NCBI GenBank assembly: GCA_002293965.1
Contig: DBEG01000073.1
Coordinates: forward strand, 1-20,617
Source of the DNA: Actinobacteria bacterium UBA912
GTDB taxonomy: Bacteria; Actinomycetota; Coriobacteriia; Anaerosomatales; UBA912
DNA: 20,617 nt
Reading direction: 5' to 3'
Position numbers and translations under genes: made by a program. Shown here piece after piece: positions 7,729-15,192 of this stretch. Each line of letters starts with the position of its first letter. The first letter of the stretch is position 1. The notes under the pieces are model-generated. The model saw nothing but the letters and a program-made list of their open reading frames with translations, was not told the origin of the DNA and ran no database searches.

Positions 7729-8952
7729 CTAATCGATGATCTTGAAGGCCGCGCCGATCTGGCTCGATTCCTTGGCGATAGTGGCCAGATGCTCAGCGGT
7801 TGCGGCTACCTGCCGACCGCCTGCTGCAGTCTGCTGCGCTACAGCCGCGACTTCCCGCATCACACGTACGACCTGCTCGGTTGCACTCTTCTGTTGTTGA
7901 GTAGCCGCCGAAATCTCCTTGGCAGCGATAGTCGTCTGTTCGATCATCTCTAGGATCTGCTCCAGCGACTCTCCGGTGACATGCGCCAGCTCCACGCCAC
8001 CTTGCACCTGCTTCATCTCCTGCTCGGTTGCAAGCACGAGCTCATTGGCGGAGCTTTGGATCTCGGTCATGATGTGCGATATCTCACCAGTCGACTCCAC
8101 GACTGATTCGGCGAGCTTGCGAATCTCGATGGCTACCACCGAGAATCCCTTGCCTGCCTCGCCTGCCCGCGCTGCCTCGATGGCCGCGTTGAGAGCCAGG
8201 ATTTTCGTCTGATCAGCGATCGAGTTGATCATTCCGAGGACTTGACCGATCTGTTGACTACGCTCTCCCAAGAGCAGGATCTTGTTCGCCGAAGACTGAC
8301 TGTGCGCTTTGATGTTCTCCATGGCCGACAGCGAGTTGAACACCGCTTGCTGACCCGATTCGGCACTGCCGAGGGAGGCCTCGGCCATGCTCACGACCTG
8401 ATTCGCGTTGTCTGCGATCTGCCTGTAGGTGGCGGCCAGCTCCTCCATGGTTGCGGTTGTCTCGCTGATCGAAGCTGCCTGCTCCGCCGAGCCGGAGGCC
8501 TGTTGCTCGGTGGCGGAGAGGATATCGTGGGAGGATTGCGCCAGGCGTGCGGACGATTCATGGCTCTGGCGTATGAGATAGACGATCAGGTCAAGCATCT
8601 GATTGTAGGATTTCGCCAGAACGCCGAACTCATCCACGGATTTAACGTGGACTTTATGCCCGATCTCGCCCTGACAGGAAGCCTTGACACTCTCGACCAC
8701 AAGAGTCAGAGGGGCCATGAACCGTTTGCCTATCATATAGAAGAGCGTGAACCACACAACGCCGATCGCTATCATCACACCTGCCAGGGTCAGCAATCGG
8801 TCGAACATGTCGGGAATCGAATGACGATAGTCACTGAATATCCAAAGCGCGACGAACAGCTGCAGTAGAGAGAACGCGCCGAACAGGAGCATGTTCACGA
8901 GCGAATACTTGTAGAGAAAGTTGCCCCTGATGGATTGGACGAGCTTCTTCAT
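7729..8952 (-). CDS. methyl-accepting chemotaxis protein with minimal extracytoplasmic region
   Basis: This is the only receptor in the cluster, an inner-membrane homodimer that controls CheA through CheW. The 407 residues comprise two hydrophobic segments (about 17-40 and 53-75), a HAMP domain (about 75-128) and a long helical signalling domain. The hairpin tip IADQTKILALNAAIEAARAG (245-264) is followed by GKGFSVVAIEIRKLAE. The segment between the membrane helices is only about a dozen residues, so there is no periplasmic ligand-binding domain; input must come through the membrane, the HAMP or cytosolic partners. The tip differs from the usual QTNLLALNAA and VVADEVR by Lys250 and Ile275. The ATG at 8952 has GGGAGG upstream. 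It plays the role of PilJ/PixJ in related operons. Confidence 0.93.
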   Translation of the reverse strand: MKKLVQSIRGNFLYKYSLVNMLLFGAFSLLQLFVALWIFSDYRHSIPDMFDRLLTLAGVMIAIGVVWFTLFYMIGKRFMAPLTLVVESVKASCQGEIGHKVHVKSVDEFGVLAKSYNQMLDLIVYLIRQSHESSARLAQSSHDILSATEQQASGSAEQAASISETTATMEELAATYRQIADNANQVVSMAEASLGSAESGQQAVFNSLSAMENIKAHSQSSANKILLLGERSQQIGQVLGMINSIADQTKILALNAAIEAARAGEAGKGFSVVAIEIRKLAESVVESTGEISHIMTEIQSSANELVLATEQEMKQVQGGVELAHVTGESLEQILEMIEQTTIAAKEISAATQQQKSATEQVVRVMREVAAVAQQTAAGGRQVAATAEHLATIAKESSQIGAAFKIID

Positions 8953-8974
8953 CTTGCTGCCTCCCTGGCGATGA

Positions 8975-9529
8975 TCATTTCGCTGAGCCTATCGGTACAA
9001 GGACACTGTTCGCATTGACGATTCCAACGAGCCGCTCATGATGATATACCGAGCCGACGATGAACTGGGCATTCACCCTGTCGATGATCGATAACGGGGG
9101 CTCGATGTTCTCTTCGGCGACCTCTATGATATCTCCGATCTCATCGACCACGATCGCAGTTACGACCTCAGTGTTCTGGATGACGACGGCTGGAGCTGTC
9201 ACAGAGCCGGGAACGAACTGCCCTAGCCCCATCAACTTCGCAATGTCGGTCACAGACACCATCTCTCCTCGAATATTGACCACCCCGAGGATCGAGGCCG
9301 GCGTGCAGGGGATCGCTGTGATCTCATACTCGCGATAGATCTCGCGGACGTCCTCGACCCGAACCGCGTACCATTCCTCGCCCAGACGGAACAAGAGTAG
9401 TCCGACAAGAACGCCTGTGACCTCGTCGACTCCTTCGTGAGCCAGCGACTCGGCCCGCTTGCGCAGAGTCGCTGCGACTTCATCGGCCCACACATCATTG
9501 CCCGTAGGGCTGGGTTGACGCATCTTCAC
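8975..9529 (-). CDS. CheW-like adaptor (second of a tandem pair)
   Basis: CheW links the receptor tip to the P5 domain of CheA in the cytosolic array. In this 184-residue chain the CheW domain starts at about 42 (LVGLLLFRLGEEWYAVRV) and includes ILGVVNIRGEMVSV (80-93) and AIVVDEIGDIIEV. About 40 residues precede the domain and are rich in charged helix-forming residues. That extension is not standard for CheW and may bind another partner. The start is GTG 9529, in GTGA overlap with the upstream cheW, or ATG 9523 two codons in; both share an AAGGCGG site. The receptor gene begins 22 bases further on. Confidence 0.92.
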   Translation of the reverse strand: MKMRQPSPTGNDVWADEVAATLRKRAESLAHEGVDEVTGVLVGLLLFRLGEEWYAVRVEDVREIYREYEITAIPCTPASILGVVNIRGEMVSVTDIAKLMGLGQFVPGSVTAPAVVIQNTEVVTAIVVDEIGDIIEVAEENIEPPLSIIDRVNAQFIVGSVYHHERLVGIVNANSVLVPIGSAK

Positions 9530-10029
9530 CCGCCTTCACGATTCCTATCTGCCCCGACTAAGAACAACCCCTGTACGTCAAGCAGCACGACCAACTCTTC
9601 GCCCAAGCGGCAGATACCCAACATCACATCAGCCAGCGGGTGTAGGGCAGGAACCGGAGACAGTGAGCCTTCCGGCAACACGACGACATCGTCGACTTCA
9701 TCGACTATCATCGACACGAACCCGCCTAGGACTTTACAGATGATCATCGGAGTGTCGATATCGTAGGGTCGGGGAGGTAGTCCCAAGAACTCACGGAGAT
9801 AGAAAACTGGGATCACCGTTCCGCGGAGGTTCATCATCCCGACGGCCAAGCCCTGTTGGGTCTCAGATTGCGAGAACTCGACTACTTGCTGGATCTCCTG
9901 AACCACCTGGATGGGCAGACAGAACCTTGATTCGCCCAGCCGAAAAGCCACTACCTGTTCAATGTCCCCACTCGAAGATGCGGGGCTGACGGCATTAGCG
10001 ACTTCGTCTTGTGTCTCTGATTGCGACAT
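9526..10029 (-). CDS. CheW-like adaptor (first of a tandem pair)
   Basis: This 167-residue CheW-domain protein follows the PilB-like gene by 18 bases and overlaps the next cheW by four. The domain runs from about residue 24 (EQVVAFRLGESRFCLPI) through GMMNLRGTVIPVFYLREFLG (64-83) and SMIVDEVDDVVVL. The first 22 residues are a Ser/Gln-rich tail of low complexity. The two CheW copies are clearly diverged, so they probably have different partners, for example one for CheA and the receptor and one for the PilB-like or PATAN protein. That split of duties is inference. Confidence 0.92.
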   Translation of the reverse strand: MSQSETQDEVANAVSPASSSGDIEQVVAFRLGESRFCLPIQVVQEIQQVVEFSQSETQQGLAVGMMNLRGTVIPVFYLREFLGLPPRPYDIDTPMIICKVLGGFVSMIVDEVDDVVVLPEGSLSPVPALHPLADVMLGICRLGEELVVLLDVQGLFLVGADRNREGG

Positions 10030-10047
10030 CGGTGGTGGATGCTCCCG

Positions 10048-11928
10048 TCAGCTTGAGGGTTGTGAGAATCGCAGGACTCTGTCGAACTCTTCCGGGCTTA
10101 CGCGCCCTTCGGCGACTCGCGCAACGCCCGAAGCAAGCATCGATCGCATACCCGCCGCTCTTGCAGCCAGAGATATCTCTTCGGCCATCCCGCCTCGGGC
10201 TATGGGAACACGAACCTGTTCGGTGAATGGCAGGACCTCGAAGATCCCGGTCATCGACTGGAAGCCAGAACCGACACATGCAGGACAACCTGCGCCTTTC
10301 ATCAGAGTTGCGTCTGCGGGCAGACCCGGAAGGACGTCCTTCGGGCCCGCGGCGACCGGCCCTGTGCACTGTGGGCAGTTCAGTCTGACGAGGCGTTGCC
10401 CAACGCCGAGCGTTAGGGCCGATGCGAGGGAGACGGGCTCCGCTCCCAGATCCAGCATGCGGCGTACACCAGCAACGATATCGCCTCCGGAGAACGACGC
10501 GATCACCAGTTTGCCCAGCGCGGCTGCCTCGACAGCCAGGTGAACGTCCTCGACGGATTGCATCGGGTCGATGGCCATGACGTCTGTGTCTTGGCGCATC
10601 CCGGCTGCAAAGTACGCCGCGGCTCCTACCGGCGCTCCTGGATTGACCAGAACCTGCGCTACCGAGGGGATCTCATACTCGATGGATCGCTCCACAGAGT
10701 AGACCGTCTTGCCGACTTGGGCGGCGTGCTGAAGCAGCGCATAGTAGGTCGAAGAGCGCCCTCCCGCTACCGGAGCGCAAACGAGCAGGATTCCGCGTCC
10801 GCGCTCGACCATGGCGTGCAGTGCGCGAGTCTCGGCCTCGTTCATGCCGAGCTCGGGCAGCCCTCTTGGCTGAGAGCGGCCACTGCTAAGCGAGACCACC
10901 ATGCGTTGCCCGGCGATCGTGGGTACCGCCGAGACGGTGATGACCATGTCCCTGTCACCGATGTGCGCCTTGACCCTGCCTAAAGCCGGTCTTGATGCTT
11001 GCACCGAGGTCAGCTTCGCGTAGGACTTGACACCCTCGACCAGTGCTCCCTGTAAAGATAGAGGGGCACTGGCGATCTTCTCGAGTTTCCCGGCGATCCT
11101 GTAGACGAGGAAGAAGTCGTCTTTGTAAGGTAACAGGTGGATGCGATTCGCGCCCCTGCTCACCGCATTGGCGAGTATATCCGAGACCAACACGGCCACT
11201 TTTCCTGGGTCGGCGACTGCCAAGACATCGAGGTCGATCGCTTTCGGACCCGTGGGTATCTCGGCCTGGACTACCTCCTCTATGGAAGAGGTGGGTTCGG
11301 CAAGGGGCTCGGACACCTGAGCCATCACCGAGAGTTCGTCGGCAGTCACCTGCGAAACCTCTGGCGCCGCAGCGTCGAAGAAGTCGGCGACGTCGATCAC
11401 CGAATCGAATTCACTCGCCGGGTCATCAAAGGTCTCCTCGGCAGAGCGATCGATGATTACAGGAACTTCGAGTTCGGGAAGCGAGTGGGCGGACACGCCG
11501 TAGTTGATCTCAATGGCCGTCGAGACTGAGACGGGGTCAGCGAGAACGGCTTCTACCTCGAGCCCAAGGACTGAAGCGATCTCGTCTAGCCGGAAGACAT
11601 CGACCGCCTCGCCAACGGCAACCGTCAGCATTCCTTCGATCTCGAATAGCGGGAGCATTTTGTATGTGAACGCCAGTTTGGCCGGAACCAGTTGAAGGGC
11701 ATCCTCGTCTGGGGCATAACTCGAGAGCTCCACCCTGGGGATGCCCAGCTCGCTCTCCAGGACGCTTTCAAGGTCCAACATCGAGACCAATCCTCGCTGC
11801 ACGAGCATATCGCCGATACCCAGGCCGCCAGTGCCCCCTGCCTCGGTGACACTTGCGACCTGTTCGCCGGTCAAAAGGCCGGTGTCTGCCAGTGCTGCAA
11901 GGACCTTCGAGGTGATCGACTCGGTCAT
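10048..11928 (-). CDS. GspE/PilB-like protein with degenerate ATPase motifs (probable pseudo-ATPase)
   Basis: The 626 residues have the layout of a type IV pilus assembly ATPase: an MshEN-type N-terminal domain (about 15-145), an acidic linker (about 150-235), an N2-like domain (about 240-350), the secretion-ATPase core (about 355-515) and a zinc-type insert with paired CxxC (Cys518/Cys521 and Cys548/Cys551). The core aligns without gaps to PilB, but its catalytic residues are replaced. Walker A reads APVAGGRSST (385-394), with Lys changed to Arg391. The Walker B GEIRD is DPMQS (454-458), losing the glutamate. The His-box HTND is SGGD (480-483). The Asp box has Arg414. Structural motifs such as RQDTDV remain. 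It lies between a response regulator and cheW genes, so a regulatory role on the pilus motor is more likely than ATP-driven extension. No pilus gene is visible in the window. Confidence 0.88.
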   Translation of the reverse strand: MTESITSKVLAALADTGLLTGEQVASVTEAGGTGGLGIGDMLVQRGLVSMLDLESVLESELGIPRVELSSYAPDEDALQLVPAKLAFTYKMLPLFEIEGMLTVAVGEAVDVFRLDEIASVLGLEVEAVLADPVSVSTAIEINYGVSAHSLPELEVPVIIDRSAEETFDDPASEFDSVIDVADFFDAAAPEVSQVTADELSVMAQVSEPLAEPTSSIEEVVQAEIPTGPKAIDLDVLAVADPGKVAVLVSDILANAVSRGANRIHLLPYKDDFFLVYRIAGKLEKIASAPLSLQGALVEGVKSYAKLTSVQASRPALGRVKAHIGDRDMVITVSAVPTIAGQRMVVSLSSGRSQPRGLPELGMNEAETRALHAMVERGRGILLVCAPVAGGRSSTYYALLQHAAQVGKTVYSVERSIEYEIPSVAQVLVNPGAPVGAAAYFAAGMRQDTDVMAIDPMQSVEDVHLAVEAAALGKLVIASFSGGDIVAGVRRMLDLGAEPVSLASALTLGVGQRLVRLNCPQCTGPVAAGPKDVLPGLPADATLMKGAGCPACVGSGFQSMTGIFEVLPFTEQVRVPIARGGMAEEISLAARAAGMRSMLASGVARVAEGRVSPEEFDRVLRFSQPSS

Positions 11929-11937
11929 CGTATTTGC

Positions 11938-12318
11938 CTACCCTTGCACCTTGGAGAGCTCTTCGCCTACAGCTTGTAGCAGACGCTCGGGCTCGATCGG
12001 CTTGGTCAGGTACTGATTGGCACCTGTCCTTATGCCTGTCGCCATGGCTTGCTCTTCGGTCTTGGCTGTGAGCATTATGATTGGGATTGCCTTGTACTTG
12101 GCGTCGAACTTGAGGAGTCGGCAGACGCGATATCCATCAAGCTTTGGCAACATCACATCCAGCAGGATGAGGTCGGGCATCTCGGCACGTGCCTTTTCCA
12201 GCGCCTCAGCTCCATCGACTGCGGTTATGACCTCATACCCTCCCGACTCCAGGATAGCTTTGATCATCTCCAGAATGGTTGGGCTGTCATCGACAGCCAG
12301 GATTCGATTACTGGCCAT
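11938..12318 (-). CDS. single-domain response regulator (CheY/PilG-like)
   Basis: A stand-alone receiver of 126 residues with no output domain. The acidic pair Asp10/Asp11 (VDDS), phospho-acceptor Asp54 in LLDVMLPKLDG, Thr84 and Lys106 in LTKPIEP are all present, so it should accept phosphate from CheA. The start chosen is ATG 12318, where the domain begins directly (MASNRILAVDD) behind GAGGGGAG/AGGGA upstream. A longer reading to 12378 would add an unconserved tail. It lies 72 bases after cheR and 9 before the PilB-like gene. By analogy with PilG/PilH/PixH it carries the signal to the pilus machinery, and the adjacent PilB-like protein is the natural partner to test. Confidence 0.92.
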   Translation of the reverse strand: MASNRILAVDDSPTILEMIKAILESGGYEVITAVDGAEALEKARAEMPDLILLDVMLPKLDGYRVCRLLKFDAKYKAIPIIMLTAKTEEQAMATGIRTGANQYLTKPIEPERLLQAVGEELSKVQG

Positions 12319-12390
12319 TGTCCCTACTCCCCTCTTCGAGAAGATGTCGTTGCTGCTGCGGTTTGGATAACTCCACACTAACCGACCTCA

Positions 12391-13863
12391 TCACATACTC
12401 CTTCGACACTCTACCAGACTGCGTTCAACGGTACTGGATAGAAGATCCAGTCTGAATCCACTCATGAATTTGACCCAAGCGCCCTCCGGGTTCTCGTACA
12501 AAGCCCTGAGCGTAAGTTCATACTCCTTGCAGGCATCCTTCGTCGCGCCCGTCGAGCGATACAGATTCCCCAGATTCAGGTGGGCCAAGGCGAAACCGGG
12601 ATCGATGTAGATGGTGCGCTTGAACTCCGATATCGCGAGGGTCCGCTCTTCGCGCCTGAGATGGATGATGCCGAGGAGGTAACGGGCCGAAGCCATCAAC
12701 GGGTCGATGGATATGGCCTTTCGGCACTCATCGTAAGCAGCATCCAGGTTGCCGGTGTCCGCCCACGCATTAGCCGCGAGTAGATGGGCCGTGGCGTTCC
12801 TCGGCTCGACCTCCAGAATCTTCGCGGTCAGTTCGAGTACCTGGGAGTGACCGCCTGCGATCGAAGCTTCTTCGGCCTGTTGTTGCAGCGAAGCGACGTC
12901 CACTTCGACAGGCCTTCGCACTCGCGCCGGCACCCGAGCCGAGGGTCGTTCCTGTGTTGGGGTGACTCTCTCTGCGCCCCCCCTCGCCGAAAGTGTCGTC
13001 GATTTGCGCAACTGCGGCTTGCGATACAAGAATACCCCGCCGATTTCGACGGGTTCGAACTTGTCTGAAACCGTGGTCAGCGTCTCGGAGTGCCCGATGA
13101 ACAGGTAGCCACCAGGATTGAGGGAGTCAAAGAGGTTCTGGACAACTCGGCGGGTCGATTCGAGGCGAAAGTAGATTGTGACATTTCGGCAGAAGATGAT
13201 GTCCCAGTTGCCCATCAGCGCGATCGGATACGGCTCCTTGATGAGGTTGTGATACTGGAAGCTCACGGCATTCCGAGGACCTTCGGCGATTCGAACGCCC
13301 TGGTCTGTGGGCACGAAATGTCGATCAACGATCGCTGGCGAAAGGGTGGAAACGCTTTTTGCGGGGTACTCGGCCTTTTTTGCCCTGAGCAGCGCACTGG
13401 TGGAGACATCCGTTCCCATGACCTCTATGGTGTACCCGAAAGCCTCAAGGCCTGAATCGATCAGGTTCATGGCGATCGAGTATGGCTCCTCACCGGTGGA
13501 ACATCCCGCGGACCATGCGCGGAATCGACGATCCGCCGGTGCCTTGTTGGCCAGCAGTTCCGGTACGACGCTGGTTCGCAGCGCATCGAACTGCTGGGGG
13601 AAGCGATAAAAACTCGTTTCATTGATCGTGATGAGGTTCATGAGCTCGTTGAACTCGTTGTCGCTCTTCTTGAGGAGGGCGAAGTATTCATCGAGCGACA
13701 TGTGTCCATGTCGAGTGGCGCGAGTCACCAACGAGACCCGCAGGGAGTCGAGCTTCTGTTCTTCCAGGAAGATCCCGGAGTGCTGATTGATGTAGTCGCG
13801 AAACGCTGTGAATTCGGTCGGAGTCAGATCCTTGGGAATCTCGTCTCTGCCATCGATGTCCAC
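12391..13863 (-). CDS. cheR: chemotaxis methyltransferase CheR with C-terminal TPR repeats
   Basis: CheR methylates receptor glutamates using S-adenosylmethionine. In this 490-residue protein the N-terminal helical domain (about 12-90, ending INETSFYR) is followed by the SAM-binding domain: WSAGCSTGEEPYS (117-129), GTDVS (150-154) and IIFCRNVTIYF (222-232). A basic linker (about 283-320) leads to about three tetratricopeptide repeats (about 355-457) with the NATAHLLAANAWADTGNLD and FALAHLNLGNLYRSTG patterns. Family members with TPRs are known, as in FrzF and CheR-TPR proteins, where the repeats mediate protein contacts. The start is GTG 13863, two bases after the upstream stop, with GGAG five bases before it inside that gene, which implies coupled translation. 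Confidence 0.94.
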   Translation of the reverse strand: MDIDGRDEIPKDLTPTEFTAFRDYINQHSGIFLEEQKLDSLRVSLVTRATRHGHMSLDEYFALLKKSDNEFNELMNLITINETSFYRFPQQFDALRTSVVPELLANKAPADRRFRAWSAGCSTGEEPYSIAMNLIDSGLEAFGYTIEVMGTDVSTSALLRAKKAEYPAKSVSTLSPAIVDRHFVPTDQGVRIAEGPRNAVSFQYHNLIKEPYPIALMGNWDIIFCRNVTIYFRLESTRRVVQNLFDSLNPGGYLFIGHSETLTTVSDKFEPVEIGGVFLYRKPQLRKSTTLSARGGAERVTPTQERPSARVPARVRRPVEVDVASLQQQAEEASIAGGHSQVLELTAKILEVEPRNATAHLLAANAWADTGNLDAAYDECRKAISIDPLMASARYLLGIIHLRREERTLAISEFKRTIYIDPGFALAHLNLGNLYRSTGATKDACKEYELTLRALYENPEGAWVKFMSGFRLDLLSSTVERSLVECRRSM

Positions 13864-13865
13864 CG

Positions 13866-14615
13866 CTACTCCGCCACCAGCCCTGATTCGGACTCCCCGA
13901 CCTTGTCGATCAGCCCTGCCGCGTGCATGCCGAAGAGAATCTTGGAGGTCTCGAACTCAGTGTATCCGGTGATCTCCACGAGCTCTTCGACAGAGCGACT
14001 ATTGTGCATGAAGCAGAGTAGCATCCACTCCTTGGGTTTGAGGTGGATCTCCAGCGACTTGTCCCCCGGAGTGCCGGACATGATGAACCTGGAATCCGGA
14101 CCGGATATCTTCTGGCGGATCTTGTTCCATAGCTCCAGCCGCCTTGAGGACTCCATGATGATGTTCTCGACCGAAACCGAGATGCCGATATCCTCGCCGT
14201 CACAGACCTCGTCCGGCTCGAACCGCAGGTCGCCTTCTTCCCACAGGAACAGGTCGAACAGGGTGTCGTTGATCTGATCCTGGATAAAGCTCTCCAGCAT
14301 TTTGCCCTCGAGGTAGCCCTCGTCGACAAGGATCTGCCCGAGTCGGCGATCGGCCTTCTCCTTCTTTTGAATCTTCTGCAGCCCAAGTGCCTGCCTAAGC
14401 TGCTTCTCGGAAATCACGTCGGCGCTCACCAAACGCCTGCCCAGTGACTCGCGATTCCAGTTGCTGGAAGCGAAGAAGACGCGACCCTTCTTGAAGCAGA
14501 TGCGACCCTCAGCCGAGTCCTTGGTCATGTAGAGGGTGCCCGTTTTACGACCTGAGGCGAGCAGCCTGAACATGTCTTCGAGAGAGAAGTCTTTGAGGTT
14601 GCCCTCAAGCGCCAC
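13866..14615 (-). CDS. DUF4388 (PATAN-type) protein, first gene of the chemosensory operon
   Basis: A 249-residue cytosolic protein. Residues 1 to about 165 match the DUF4388/PATAN pattern: LEGNLKDFSLEDMFRLLASG followed by KTGTLYM, GRICFKKGRVFFASS, an RRLGQILVDEGYL helix pair and LWEEGDLRFEP. The C-terminal part (about 195-240) looks like a small winged-helix fold. There is no receiver domain, unlike PixG or PixE of cyanobacteria, where a PATAN module fused to a receiver acts on the pilus motor. The start is GTG 14615: AGGGG (14621-14625) lies five bases upstream, and the conserved opening begins there. The frame stays open further upstream but without conserved sequence. CheR follows two bases later. 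Function by analogy: pilus-motor or array regulator. Confidence 0.85.
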   Translation of the reverse strand: MALEGNLKDFSLEDMFRLLASGRKTGTLYMTKDSAEGRICFKKGRVFFASSNWNRESLGRRLVSADVISEKQLRQALGLQKIQKKEKADRRLGQILVDEGYLEGKMLESFIQDQINDTLFDLFLWEEGDLRFEPDEVCDGEDIGISVSVENIIMESSRRLELWNKIRQKISGPDSRFIMSGTPGDKSLEIHLKPKEWMLLCFMHNSRSVEELVEITGYTEFETSKILFGMHAAGLIDKVGESESGLVAE

Positions 14616-14636
14616 GTATACCCCTTCGCCACTGTT

Positions 14637-14654
14637 CGCGCAAATAGCGCGCAA
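14637..14654 (-). repeat. tandem TTGCGCG direct repeats in the operon leader
   Basis: On the minus strand TTGCGCG occurs twice, separated by CTAT, giving an 11-base period (about one helical turn). The pair also forms GCGC-N5-GCGC dyad symmetry. It lies 22 to 39 bases before the GTG of the DUF4388 gene. It could be a regulator site or an RNA hairpin in the leader. No convincing sigma-70 promoter or terminator is visible in 14616-14751, so read-through from the ABC operon is possible. Confidence 0.3.
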
Positions 14655-14751
14655 CCTACGGAGCTGTACTGGCTCGACACGATCCAAGCGATGTCGACCA
14701 CCGTCTAATCCTAGCATGAAGGGGCGGTGTGTTACAGATGCAGAGCGGGGC

Positions 14752-15180
14752 TCATTCGACCGTTCTGGCAGTCGTTGCCTCTGTGGTGAGGCCGGATATC
14801 CTCGCAGGCCAGCCCAGGAGAGGGTCAAGAACCCGAGGCCAAATCAGTCCTGGTAGGAACCCGACAACGGAAGTGATCGCCCACAACAAGGCCGAGCCGA
14901 CCCCAGCCGGTCGCTTTGCGATCCCGAGGTCGAAGAGGTACATGCCCACGGTCCGCCCCGTCAACTTGATCAAAAACGCCAGGTAGAGCGCGTGGACGAA
15001 TATGATGGTGCCGATGATGATGGCCACGAAGACCGGGATCGGTACCGCGGCCCTGATCGTCGGGAAAGGCAACAGCAGCACCGCCGCGAGTATGGCGATC
15101 ACGCCATCCACGCCATGAGCGATCCGAACCTTCGCAAGGTCGGCAAGGCCGGCTGACTCGAAATCCTTGAACCTACCCAC
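14752..15180 (-). CDS. RDD-family membrane protein
   Basis: A 142-residue integral membrane protein. The opening VRIAHGVDGVIAILAAVLL (18-36) with Arg19 and Asp25, and the later LTGRTVGMYLFDLGI (73-87), are the RDD-family signatures. Hydrophobic segments lie at about 23-40, 47-70 and 95-115. Some family members are reported as sodium/proton antiporters; most have no known role. The start is GTG 15180 with AGGGGTGA 6-13 bases upstream. It follows the UroD-like gene by 12 bases and so appears to be the last gene of the ABC exporter operon. No terminator is seen after it. Confidence 0.85.
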   Translation of the reverse strand: MGRFKDFESAGLADLAKVRIAHGVDGVIAILAAVLLLPFPTIRAAVPIPVFVAIIIGTIIFVHALYLAFLIKLTGRTVGMYLFDLGIAKRPAGVGSALLWAITSVVGFLPGLIWPRVLDPLLGWPARISGLTTEATTARTVE

Positions 15181-15192
15181 TTCTCACCCCTG

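Noticed and set aside
10048..11928. Reading the PilB-like gene as an active type IV pilus extension ATPase
   Set aside because: The fold-level match is good, but Walker A, Walker B and His-box residues are all replaced.
12319..12378. Longer start for the response regulator
   Set aside because: It would add 20 residues with no receiver character; the domain begins exactly after the ATG at 12318, which has its own ribosome site.
14616..14828. Longer start for the DUF4388 protein
   Set aside because: The extra residues are unconserved and overlap the end of the RDD gene, while the GTG at 14615 has AGGGG at ideal spacing.
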